Notes under the pieces: generated by a model
Told to the model about the DNA's origin: nothing
What the model saw: the letters and a program-made list of their open reading frames with translations, nothing else
Databases searched by the model: none
Assembly: GCA_905250125.1 (NCBI GenBank)
Contig: CAJNOL010000910.1
Span: 1-64,000, forward strand
Length of the DNA stretch: 64,000 bases
Direction: 5' to 3'
Source: Rotaria sordida
Taxonomy: Eukaryota; Rotifera; Eurotatoria; Philodinida; Philodinidae
Shown: piece by piece, positions 37,301-46,754 of the stretch
Position numbering within the stretch: position 1 is the first letter of the stretch
Layout of the letters: every line of letters starts with the position of its first letter
Made by a program: the position numbers and the translations under genes

Positions 37301-37533
37301 ATTTGATCTTATGTATTCAAAACGAGCTTTTGTTCATTGGTATATTAGTGAAGGAATGGAAGAAAATGAATTTAATGAAGCTCGAGAAAATTTAGCTGCT
37401 CTTGAACAAGGTTTATATTTTTACAGGAACAGACAAAAGAAATATTCTATATTTTTATTAAGATTATATTGAAGCAGGACATGATTCAATACGATTGAAT
37501 TCACTTCGATCTAGTCTATTAAATCAAGAATGA
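34359..37533 (+). CDS. Divergent alpha-tubulin
   Basis: Five exons join in phase: 34359-34788, 34860-35466, 37107-37129 (a 23-bp micro-exon), 37186-37410 and 37463-37533, giving 451 residues, the normal alpha-tubulin length. Landmarks fall at canonical positions: [10 protein letters not shown] (8-17), GGGTGSG (142-148) for GTP binding, and Glu254 in [19 protein letters not shown], the residue that in alpha-tubulin triggers GTP hydrolysis on beta. [18 protein letters not shown] is also present. Odd features: residue 40 is Asn, so the Lys40 acetylation site is gone; the C-terminus ([13 protein letters not shown]) lacks the acidic, EEY-ending tail used for detyrosination and polyglutamylation. 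The 1.6-kb second intron holds a telomere-like palindrome. It probably encodes a specialised tubulin isotype. Confidence 0.92.
36136..36180. repeat. Telomere-like palindrome in tubulin intron
   Basis: Left arm TAGGGTGTGAGTGTG, right arm CATCCACACCCACAG, separated by about 14 bases. It lies in the second intron of the alpha-tubulin gene. Confidence 0.65.
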
Positions 37534-37880
37534 CAAAAAAATATTACATGTAACTATACGAATATCGAACAAGAAATTTTTGTTTTTTTTTTTTCATATT
37601 CTATTTCAATGAAATATATTATCTAACTTTGATAATAATTATGTACGATCAAAATTGTTTATTTTTTTTTATGTATGAAGAAAAAGAACAAAGATTCTTT
37701 GTTTTTGTCGATATCTTTTCTTTATTGTGTTGTAAATGAGAAGAAAAAATCTAACAAATAACTCATCTATATGATTCATCTAACAACAAAATAGAGATAA
37801 ATAACAGAAGAAGCAAATATTTGTATTAGAACCTGGTTTATTATAGACTAAGTTTTTGCTTCGTTTTTTGTACTATCAGA
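37534..37880. other. Short spacer between tubulin and Rab-like gene
   Basis: AT-rich 347-bp spacer between two genes on the same strand, with T-rich and A-rich stretches and no other recognisable structure. Confidence 0.6.
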
Positions 37881-38555
37881 ATGTCACGTCTCGATCGTTT
37901 CAAAATGGTTTTATTAAGTGAATCAGGTGTTGGAAAATCTTCTCTAGCACTTCGATTTATCAAAGGACAATTTCAAGAATTTATTGAAAGTACAATTGGT
38001 GCTGCTTTTTTTACACATACACTTAAAATTGATCAAAATACATCACTTCAAGTTGAACTATAGGATACAGCTGGTCAAGAACGGTAAATTTCTTTTGTTA
38101 TAAATATAAAAGAATAAAAAGTTTGTTTTCTTTTGTTTTTTAGATATCATTCTCTTCCACAAATGTATTATCGTGGTCCTCAAGCAGCTCTTGTTGTCTA
38201 TGATATAACAAATTTTGATTCTTTTCTTGATGCAAAAAAATGGATAAGAGAATTACGTCAAATAAATACGAATGAAATGGTCATTGGTTTAGCAGGAAAT
38301 AAAGCTGATTTAGTAACAGAAAATAAACGTCAAGTTGATACACGTGCAGTAGTTGAATATGCTGATGAAAATAGACTTATATTTATGGAAATATCAGCTA
38401 AACAAGGTGATAATGTCACAGAAATATTTATAAATATTGCTAAACAAATTGTTGTAAAACAATCAGCTAGTACATTACCTAAATCATCTAAAAAAATTCC
38501 ACCAACAAAATCAAAAAGTTCGTGTTTCAGTAGTAATACTGACAATAAATCATAA
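37881..38555 (+). pseudogene. Rab5-like small GTPase with in-frame TAG in switch II
   Basis: Exons 37881-38083 and 38144-38555 join in phase, giving 205 codons. Family marks: [20 protein letters not shown] (P-loop), [11 protein letters not shown] (switch I), [36 protein letters not shown] and MEISAKQG, all closest to Rab5. The codon before DTAGQER, Trp in Rab5, is TAG (38061-38063), which would end the protein after 60 residues. The first P-loop glycine is Ser, and the tail (SKSSCFSSNTDNKS) lacks the double-Cys prenylation signal of Rabs. The splice sites and the rest of the reading frame are intact. Rab5 directs early endosome fusion, and this copy could do so only if the stop is an error or is bypassed. 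Probably a recent pseudogene; an assembly error cannot be excluded. Confidence 0.8.
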
Positions 38556-38613
38556 TAAATTTTCTTTTCTTTTTTATTTCATCAATGTTATTTCTCACAC
38601 ACATATATATATA

Positions 38614-39522
38614 CTTAGAGTTATCCAAAAGTAGTGACGGAGGTTCTTTTTTTTCTTATAGAAAGCTTGAAAAAATTTTCTTTTTTATGAATAGATAGAG
38701 CGTCTTTCGCTCTATCTTTCTATGCTATTTGACCACTATTAAACTAATATCATAATAATAAAATTTCGATAAGAGCTATTTTTGTTGAAAACCAGCTGGT
38801 AACATTTAGTTCATAATGAGTGTGGTATTTTTGCATTCCACTTTATTATCACATAATATGTTGTATTGAAAAAAACGAAATATACCAGAAGATGCAGCGT
38901 GAAAAGCTCTATAATTTATTAAGTACCGCTTATTTTATAGGTGTACTTTTTGTTCTAAAAATGGACAAAACTCTGAGTTACCAAGTTTCGACGTGACGAA
39001 AACGAGACCTTTTTTTGGTAAAAAAAACGAATTCGGTCTTTTTCTATCTTATCTTTGTAAATTGTAGAGCTCTTCACGCTACATCTTGCAGTGTATTTTG
39101 CTTTTTAAAATAAAACATATCAAGTAATAAAAAGATGAAATAGGAAAAACGGAATTCATCTTTTACCAAAAAAACAATCTTGTTTTCGCAACGTTGAAAT
39201 TTGACAGCTCAGAGTGTTGTACATTTTTAGAACAAAAAGTACAACTATAAAATAAGCGGTACTTTATAAATTATAGAGCTTTTCACGCTGCATCTTCTGG
39301 TATATTTCGTTTTTTCAATACAACATATTATGTGATAATAAAGTAGAATGCAAAAATAGCTCTTATCGAAATTTTATTATTATGATATTAGTTTAATAGT
39401 GGTTAAATAGCATAGAAACATAGAGTGAAAGACGCTCTATCTATTCATAAAAAAAGAAAATTTTTTCAACCTTTCTATAAGAAAAAAAAGAACCTCCGTC
39501 ACTACTTTTGGATAACCCTAAG
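38614..39522. mobile_element. 909-bp palindromic element, CTTAGG..AAAAGTAGTG family, copy 2
   Basis: The left end CTTAGAGTTATCCAAAAGTAG and the right end CTACTTTTGGATAACCCTAAG are flanked by TA (38612-38613 and 39523-39524). Arms pair over some 400 bases, and the motif GCAGCGTGAAAAGCTCTA occurs in both orientations. It shares ends and interior with the copy at 18595-19520. It starts about 60 bp after the Rab-like reading frame ends. Confidence 0.85.
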
Positions 39523-40833
39523 TATATATATATATAAGAAAGTCTAATTACCTATTCTTAACACTATAGAACTCTTATGCTTATACATATGAATAATTAT
39601 TCATCTCTCCATTACCTTAATCTATTTAAAATGAAATCAAGTGGATGAATGAAGAAAATACTCTTCACACAGTGAGATGTGTCTATACTAAAAAATGACT
39701 TATCCTTATTTTAATCTCTGTTGGATTTCACCCACTGGCAAAATAAAACCTAATGGAATCATGAAGATATACTATTTCGTGTGTTAATTGGCCTATAGCC
39801 GCTTTATCTTATGATGTTTCTTTTTTTTTGTTTTAAATCGATCGACAGAGGTGATGACGAACTATAAAACATGAATGTGCGAACGATCAAGTCTGATGAG
39901 ATTAACCATCACCTTTATTGTTCTTTCATCCTCATATGTGTATGTTTTCAATCGATTGACACATTGCCTCATATTGAGTCCATCTGTTATCTCCCTTGTG
40001 TGTGTGTCGAAAGAAGAAAAAAAAAAAAGAAAAATTTTTTTCACATGAAAATTATCATTATAATTAGAAATGTTTTCATGTTCATAATTGTGAAAAAGAA
40101 GAAGATAGACAATATCAAATGGATTTTGAACAATCAAAAATTTATGTTATGCATTGACATATTTTTGTTTTTTTATTCGCTTGTTAAAAGATTGACATAA
40201 AATTAAATGATGAACAGTAACCTGCTGACGACAATTATAGTCATTGTCGATCAAAAGACATGAGTAAAATGACATCTTTTAAGACGAAAAGAAAAGATGT
40301 GTACCGCTCAAGTTGAACATCAACAAAACTACTTGAAATTTTTAATTGAACATCTAATTATTTCACGTCAGGCAAACGAATTTCTCAATGATCAATTGAG
40401 AATTTCATTTCTACAGGCGAAAAAACGAAAATAATTTAATCAGAATTTTGAGAATCATAGTTGAGCTTATAACTTCGATCAGTAGGGGAGGAAGCTCTTC
40501 AGATGTCAAATGACTTTTTGATCAGGATGATGTTTTTATGAACACATAGAAGAATATTCAAGTTGGAAGTTGAAAGTCCATTTTTTCACGTGAATTTTTG
40601 CTCACCAATTCTTAAAAAAAGAACATTCGATCCTTTCTCTTCTCCTCTATCCTGAAATAGTCTCAAAACACTTCTATCAAAATTTATGGCAATTAAAATA
40701 AGCATAAAGAACAAAATATAGAAAATTTATTGGTTGATTATATAATATATATTTGATTGGTTGAATCGATATTGATCTATTGATGATGTAAAGAATGTCT
40801 CGTCTTGATTACGTAGAAATTGAACGGACGAAC

Positions 40834-40860
<27 letters not shown>
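40834..40860. repeat. GA microsatellite
   Basis: About eleven GA units, about 140 bp upstream of the zinc-finger start codon. Confidence 0.9.
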
Positions 40861-40864
<4 letters not shown>

Positions 40865-40998
40865 AATGTGTTTGACCTATATGTATATATATATAAGATT
40901 GTTGACTACGTAATATTATGTTCATTCTGACATAACTCACACTTGATCTATTAAACAAAAAAAAAAAAAAGTGCTTAGATCATCAAATAATAATAATA

Positions 40999-41819
40999 AT
41001 GTCATTTATGATTGATAAAATTCTTAGTTCATCATATACAAATCGAAGACCATTTCAATTATTAACAAATATTTCATTAAATAGTAAACAAAAAGAACGT
41101 CGTATGTGGAAATGTGAAATATGTGAAAAATCATTTGATCGTCCATCATTATTAACACGACATATTCGTACTCATACAGGTAAAAACAAAAAAAGATTTT
41201 TAAATTAATAAAAAATAATTATGTTTTTTTATTTAGGTGAAAAACCACATGAATGTGATATATGTTCAAAAGCATTTTCAACATCATCATCATTAAATAC
41301 ACATCGTCGTATTCATTCAGGTGAAAAACCACATATTTGTGATATATGTAATAAACGTTTTACTGCATCATCAAATCTTTATTATCATAAATTAACTCAT
41401 AGCAAAGTAAGAAAAAAGAAAAAAAATTTTTTTTTTTTTGTTATGATAAAAATTTTGCTGTTAAATAGGATAAACCTCATAAATGTTTACAATGTTCAAA
41501 AAGTTTTTCAACACCAGGTGATTTACGTTGTCATTCACATATACATAATGGTACATGGCCATATCGTTGTTCAATATGTACAAGAGGTTTTTCAAAACAA
41601 ACAAATCTTAAAAATCATTTACTTATTCATACTGGTCAAAAACCATTTCAATGTCAATTTTGTTTTAAAAAATTTTCATTATCATGTAATCTTCGTTCAC
41701 ATATTCGTACACATCATAATGAATTTCCATTAGATTTTTCATTATCAGAAAATCAATCTTCTTTGTCAACAATTGTTGATGATCAAAATTCTATAATTGA
41801 TGTTGAAAATCTTGATTAA
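40999..41819 (+). CDS. C2H2 zinc-finger protein, six fingers (233 aa)
   Basis: Exons 40999-41179, 41237-41406 and 41469-41819 join in phase to give 233 residues. A short N-terminus of about 35 residues precedes six consecutive C2H2 fingers starting CEICEKSF, CDICSKAF, CDICNKRF, CLQCSKSF, CSICTRGF and CQFCFKKF. Linkers of the TGEKPH type join the first three fingers. The later linkers (SKDKPHK, NGTWPYR, TGQKPFQ) are less canonical. The tail is acidic and Ser-rich. Tandem C2H2 fingers bind DNA in the nucleus, so a sequence-specific transcription factor is expected. The finger order did not let me name an orthologue. Both introns are short (57 and 62 bp). Confidence 0.9.
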
Positions 41820-42952
41820 ATACTTTTTTTTTTCTTATTTCATTTATATATATAAAGCACAATGAACAGTGTTGTTGTTTGTTTTTTTTTTTGTATATAT
41901 ATATAAATATAAATAAATTTGTGTTTTCGATTAAAATAAATTTGATTTCGGAAGTTTGTCTAACATGATGAACGAGACAGATGATTTCAATCAAGATCAA
42001 ATTTCTCAAAGGAAGGAAGGAAGAAGATTGAACTCATCAAATTCATTTTTAATGACTTTAGTAGACAATGTTGAGAATTGTTTTTTTTTTTTTTTTTCTT
42101 TATTTTAATTCAAATTATATCATTTGATGTTTTTTTTTTTAGTTGTGTTATTCATATTCAAAAAGATGAAATAAACCGCAAACTATACTAAAGGAAATAG
42201 GACAAATAATTAGACATGTCAATATATGTATTAAAAAAAACGCATATGTTTCTTATAGACTAATTTCTTAAATAAATAAGTTCAAAGATATAAACTTCCA
42301 ATCGTTTCTTTCTTTAATCATAGTCGTGTGATTTTATTCGTACAAAATTCACAATCCTTTGCTAATAGACACAAACACACACACACACATGTAGTTTATT
42401 GTTGCATTCGATCGATCTACTGTGAAAAGATAACATTCATAAAATGGTGATTACAGTGTTATTTTTATGTTCATCTTCTATTTTTATAAGATGTAAGAAG
42501 ATGATTGTGTTTATCTGAATGAGTATGAGAAAACATGCGAAGAAAAAATAGACAAAAACAAAAAAAAAGTTTTTTTTTTTTATGAGATATGATATTTTAA
42601 AACAAATACATCTCGTATTTCCTTAATATAGCTATATAAAGATATGTTAATGATAATCGAATGAATGCATGTTATAGAATGTATTTATAAAATTGAGAAC
42701 AATTTTTTATTGTATTCCTTGTAGAGATGATTTGAAGTGTTATATCCTTTTCGAATTAAGAGAGAGAGAGAGAGAGGAGATGATTCAAATAATCATACTA
42801 ATAGAAATGAATGTACAATGGATTGAATAATGAACTAATTGTAAATGAAAATCAGCATGCTATCGGAAGGAAATAATGCACGTGCAGAATACCAAAGGAC
42901 ATAACAATTGATACATATATGTTTATCGTCGTCTTTCTAACCATATAATGTA

Positions 42953-43800
42953 CAGTGTGTCCCAAAAGTCATGATCACTTAAGAAATGCGTATAACTCTC
43001 TTATTAATAAAGCTTTATCTAGTAAGTTTTTTTTTCATAAAGACAAAGTTCATAAATATTTTTGAAAAGTATTGTTTTTGACATCGATACAAAAATTTAG
43101 ACTTTTTATAGTTTCCAAAAAAAGAACTCATGTGGAGTTTCTTTGTTTCAATTTCTTTGGATATTCTAGTCCTTAAATCATCTAAATCTTGTACTGGTAT
43201 TGTGTAGGCATTTGTTTTACGATATTTCCATAGAAAGAACTCCAATGATGTTGACAGATACGTTCTATGTAAAGATATTTTGAAACGTGTATCAGATCTT
43301 TGCTAGTTTCGATTAGTTTGAGTGAAAAGGCAGCTTTTTGAAAGAACCAATGACAATAAATATCACTTATTGGAAAGATAGAGTAAATCACATCTTTTTC
43401 ACAAGCTGTCTATTCCTAGCTAAACAGAATCTTGGGTGGTATGTAGATTGAAAAAAACGGGCTAAGATCATGAGCTCCACAATTATCAGATTTAACACTA
43501 TTGAATTGTTTTCTATGGGAATATCTTAAAACAAATGTCTACACAATACCAGTACAAGATTTAGATGATTTAAGGACTAGAATATCCAAAGAAATTGCAA
43601 TAAAAAACAAAGGAATTCCACATGAGTCTTTTTTGGAAACTGTAACAAGTCGAAATTTTTTGTATTAATGTCACGGGCAATACTTTTGAACAATATCTAT
43701 GAACCTTGTCTTTATGAAAAAAAAAACTTAGTAGATAAAGCTTTATTAATAAGAGATTTATACGCATTTCTTCAGTGATCACGACTTTTGGAACATCCTG
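42953..43800. mobile_element. 848-bp palindromic mariner-type element carrying transposase remnants
   Basis: Left end CAGTGTGTCCCAAAAGTCATG, right end CACGACTTTTGGAACATCCTG, flanked by TA (42951-42952 and 43801-43802). Arms of roughly 290 bp pair. On the minus strand the left arm reads FFLWKYRKTNAYTIPVQDL then DDLRTRISKEIETKKL, text like the C-terminal part of Tc1/mariner-type DDE transposases. The same text is readable, with stops, in the right arm in the opposite direction. A further minus-strand piece near 43182-43391 (DIYCHWFFQ..) looks like the segment before it. So this palindrome contains an inverted duplication of one end of a coding element. Confidence 0.78.
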
Positions 43801-44221
43801 TATATGTCTGGAATTTTTGAAAGATCGGAAAATAAAATCTAAACGGAAGCAATTGAACCAACAGATCTAAAAACGACAACTATAATCATACCAGAATTGT
43901 GAGAAGTTCGATCCGGTCGATCTTTACCGGTTGGGAAATATTTTATACAGTAGCCACAAGAAGTTCCGCTACTGGATAAACAAGTTCATCAACTTCAATC
44001 TTTTTGTCTGATATTTTGATAATAAATAGAGTTCGATAAACTCTGATCGTAAGCAACAACGCGAGCTCTGTACGATGGCAATGAAGTCATGTATATTACA
44101 ATACGAAATATGTTTCTGTTTTAATACAATATATGTCGAAAAAACAGACAAGAAGAATAATATTAATATTTAGAAAAAATAAACAATGTTGTCATACTTT
44201 ATTATTAGTCATGATTATGTA

Positions 44222-45192
44222 CAGTGGGGGTCAAAAGTCTGGTCCCACTTTTTTGTTTTGAGTCGTGTATTAAAACTACACAAGATTAATTTAATTCAAT
44301 TATATGTTTGGATAGCAGAGATCGAGTACTATATATATATACACCTGTTCAATTCGAAAATCTCTTGAATATAAAATATAATAAGAAAAACAAACTTCAG
44401 TACTAAGAAAAAACTCACATAAAAAACTACAAAATGATATTGTTGTTATAGGATACTTCCATGAATAGTCAACCACAAAGTATTCAGAAAACTTTTCATT
44501 TTATCAAACTTTGTAGAGCTTTTTTCGCTGATCATTTTGACATAAAAGTATTTTGAATTTCATTGAGAAATGATGGTACTCTAGCCAAAGTATTAAATAT
44601 CGGATGTTCCAAAATGTTTGCAGCATAGCTTGTTTTGCGAATATCTCTGCATAGACAAATGATAGAATCTTAGTTTTTCTTTCAAAAGATGCACCATGAA
44701 TAACTCTACAAAAACTGTAAGAACAAGACCCCATTGACTTCTTTTGATGGTTTCTTTCAGACTCAAAATGAAAAGAAAATACATGATAGTTCTACTTTTC
44801 ACCATATTTAACGTAATAAAAATGTTTGGAAGACTTTTATATTTTGCATATATCTCGGCTTAAGAAAACGATAATGTCGTGATTTTGTTTTCAAAAGATG
44901 CGCCGTCGAAAGCTCTATAAAAGCCGTATGAAGAAATTCCTATTGCACAACAAAAAGTGTTCCAAACATTTTTATTATCATTTTTGTAGTTTTTTATGTA
45001 AGTTTTTTCTTAGTACTGAAGTTTGTTTTTCTTATTATATTTTATATTCAAGAGATTTTCGAATTGAACAGGTGTATATATATAGTACTCGATCTCTGCT
45101 ATCCAAACATATAATTGAATTAAATTAATCTTGTGTGGTTTTAATACACGACTCAAAACAAAAAAGTGGGACCAGACTTTTGACCCCCACTG
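44222..45192. mobile_element. 971-bp palindromic element with CAGTGGGGGTCAAAAGTCTGG ends
   Basis: Perfectly matching ends CAGTGGGGGTCAAAAGTCTGG and complement, flanked by TA (44220-44221 and 45193-45194). Arms pair nearly perfectly for about 130 bp and then less well to the centre. This end sequence is typical of Tc1-like elements. Inside are two inverted copies of a motif like AAAAGATGCRCC..GAAARCTCTA, which resembles the inner motif of the 18595 and 38614 elements. The high arm identity suggests a fairly recent insertion. Confidence 0.85.
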
Positions 45193-45290
45193 TATAGTCT
45201 GTCCACAGGTAACGCACTCATCTATTTTTGACCTTCTGATTGTTATAACTCGATAACTTGCACTGCAACAATATATATGAAAGTTCTATA

Positions 45291-45849
45291 GGGTGTCCGG
45301 AAAGTCCTTAGAGTTAGGAAAATTTTCATATCTCCTTTACGGCTCAACCAAACGAGCTCATTTTTTTAACAAAGATTGAGGCACGTTCACACTCCAAATC
45401 CATATGGACAAGAGTATTGAGAATCTTTGTTAAGTATCACTATTGATCTTAACAAGAAAATTTTACTGTTCCACAGAGAGGAAGAAAAACCATATACTTA
45501 ACAAAGGTTCTCACTAACTTTGTCAGTATGGATTTGGAGTGTGGATATGCCTCTATCCTGGGTAAAAATATCAGTTGGTTCGCTCAAGCTATAATGAAGA
45601 GAGTCAATTGTCTTTTCAATAAAGTGTCTTTTGCCCTATCCTGTGTAATGTTTGTTTTCCTAACTGTGAAACAGTAAAATTTTCTTGTTGAGGTCAATAG
45701 TGATACTTAACAAAGATTCTCAATACCCTTGTCCATATGAATTTGGAGTGTGAACATGCCTCAATCTTTGTTAGAAAAATGAGCTCGTTCAGTCCAATCA
45801 TAATGGAGATATCCAAATTTTTGTAACTCTAAGGACTTTCCGGACACCC
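45291..45849. mobile_element. 559-bp mariner-type element with GGGTGTCCGGAAAGTCC ends and nested internal palindromes
   Basis: GGGTGTCCGGAAAGTCCTTA at the left and its complement at the right, with TA on each side (45289-45290 and 45850-45851). A block around TTGAGGCAYGTTCACACTCC..AAAGATTGAG occurs three times inside: once forward near 45370-45450 and twice in the other direction near 45500-45560 and 45665-45770. The element therefore has a compound, rearranged interior. Confidence 0.82.
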
Positions 45850-46754
45850 TATAGTTTCACTAAAATTTTCATTTCACGTAGTCGAACTACGACGATTCTA
45901 GATGGATAGAAATCGTGGTAATGCACTCATTCAAAAGGACTCTTTCCATTAGAGCCATTCAAAAAAGCTCATATTCCTAAAAATTTTCTCTCTCGAAACA
46001 AAATGCTTTTATTTGCGTTTGAAGTTAAGACAGCAGACCATGTGTTTTTTGGAAGCTTGTTCCTGCAAAGAGTTATTACCAAAACAGTACGGTAATGCAC
46101 TCATTAATTTTTTTTGAGCTTCTTAAAAAAGTACATTTTTTATAGCAATAGAAGGTGATCTATTGATGTTAAACTGTAGCTCAATCTTCGATAATATCAC
46201 TATTATTTCCAGTTTTTTAAATGATAAAGTAATGTTCGAAATATGATAACAGCCAATAAGGCCCTTTTTTCATCATTTTTGCAGCAAAAGTGCTTGATTT
46301 TGGTCAATAGGAAATATACGAAAATCTATAAAAAATTTTTGAATAGATAAGTTTAGTCGCCTTATGTTTGAGAAATCTTCTGCTCAACTTTGTTACTTAC
46401 ATTTCCTGCTAAAAAAACTGAAGTTTCTTTTTTTTTTTCTATTGAAAATTTATGTAGGATGTAAGCTCAATGATGCATTAGAAATTTTGATCAGAATGTA
46501 TAAATATTATTATTAATTGAGTACATATGAAAATATTGAAAAAAAAAGGACATATTTATGAAGATATATTTTTTTACTCAATTTATTGATATTTATTTAA
46601 TTTATCGATAATAGAGTAAATGGAAAATTATGTTATACAATGATTAATTCATTTAGTACATCTAAAAATTTACAAATGAATTTAAAACAATTATTTTCGA
46701 TATTATAATTTTTTTTAATCTTTCAATTAAAAATAAAAATCTTTAAATATAATA

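Larger units (their letters stand above)
38556..40998. other. Intergenic with one foldback element
   Basis: Besides the element at 38614-39522, the sequence is AT-rich with no gene recognised. A GA microsatellite (40834-40860) and a TA-rich stretch near 40878-40895 precede the zinc-finger gene and may be part of its promoter. Confidence 0.6.
41820..46754. other. Intergenic block rich in palindromic transposons
   Basis: 41820-42950 is AT-rich with CA and GA microsatellites (near 42372-42390 and 42760-42778) and no gene. 42953-45849 holds three TA-flanked inverted-repeat elements almost end to end. 45850-46754 is AT-rich; TAAYGCACTCAT occurs three times (near 45211, 45921, 46092), hinting at another, unresolved element. 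Confidence 0.6.
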
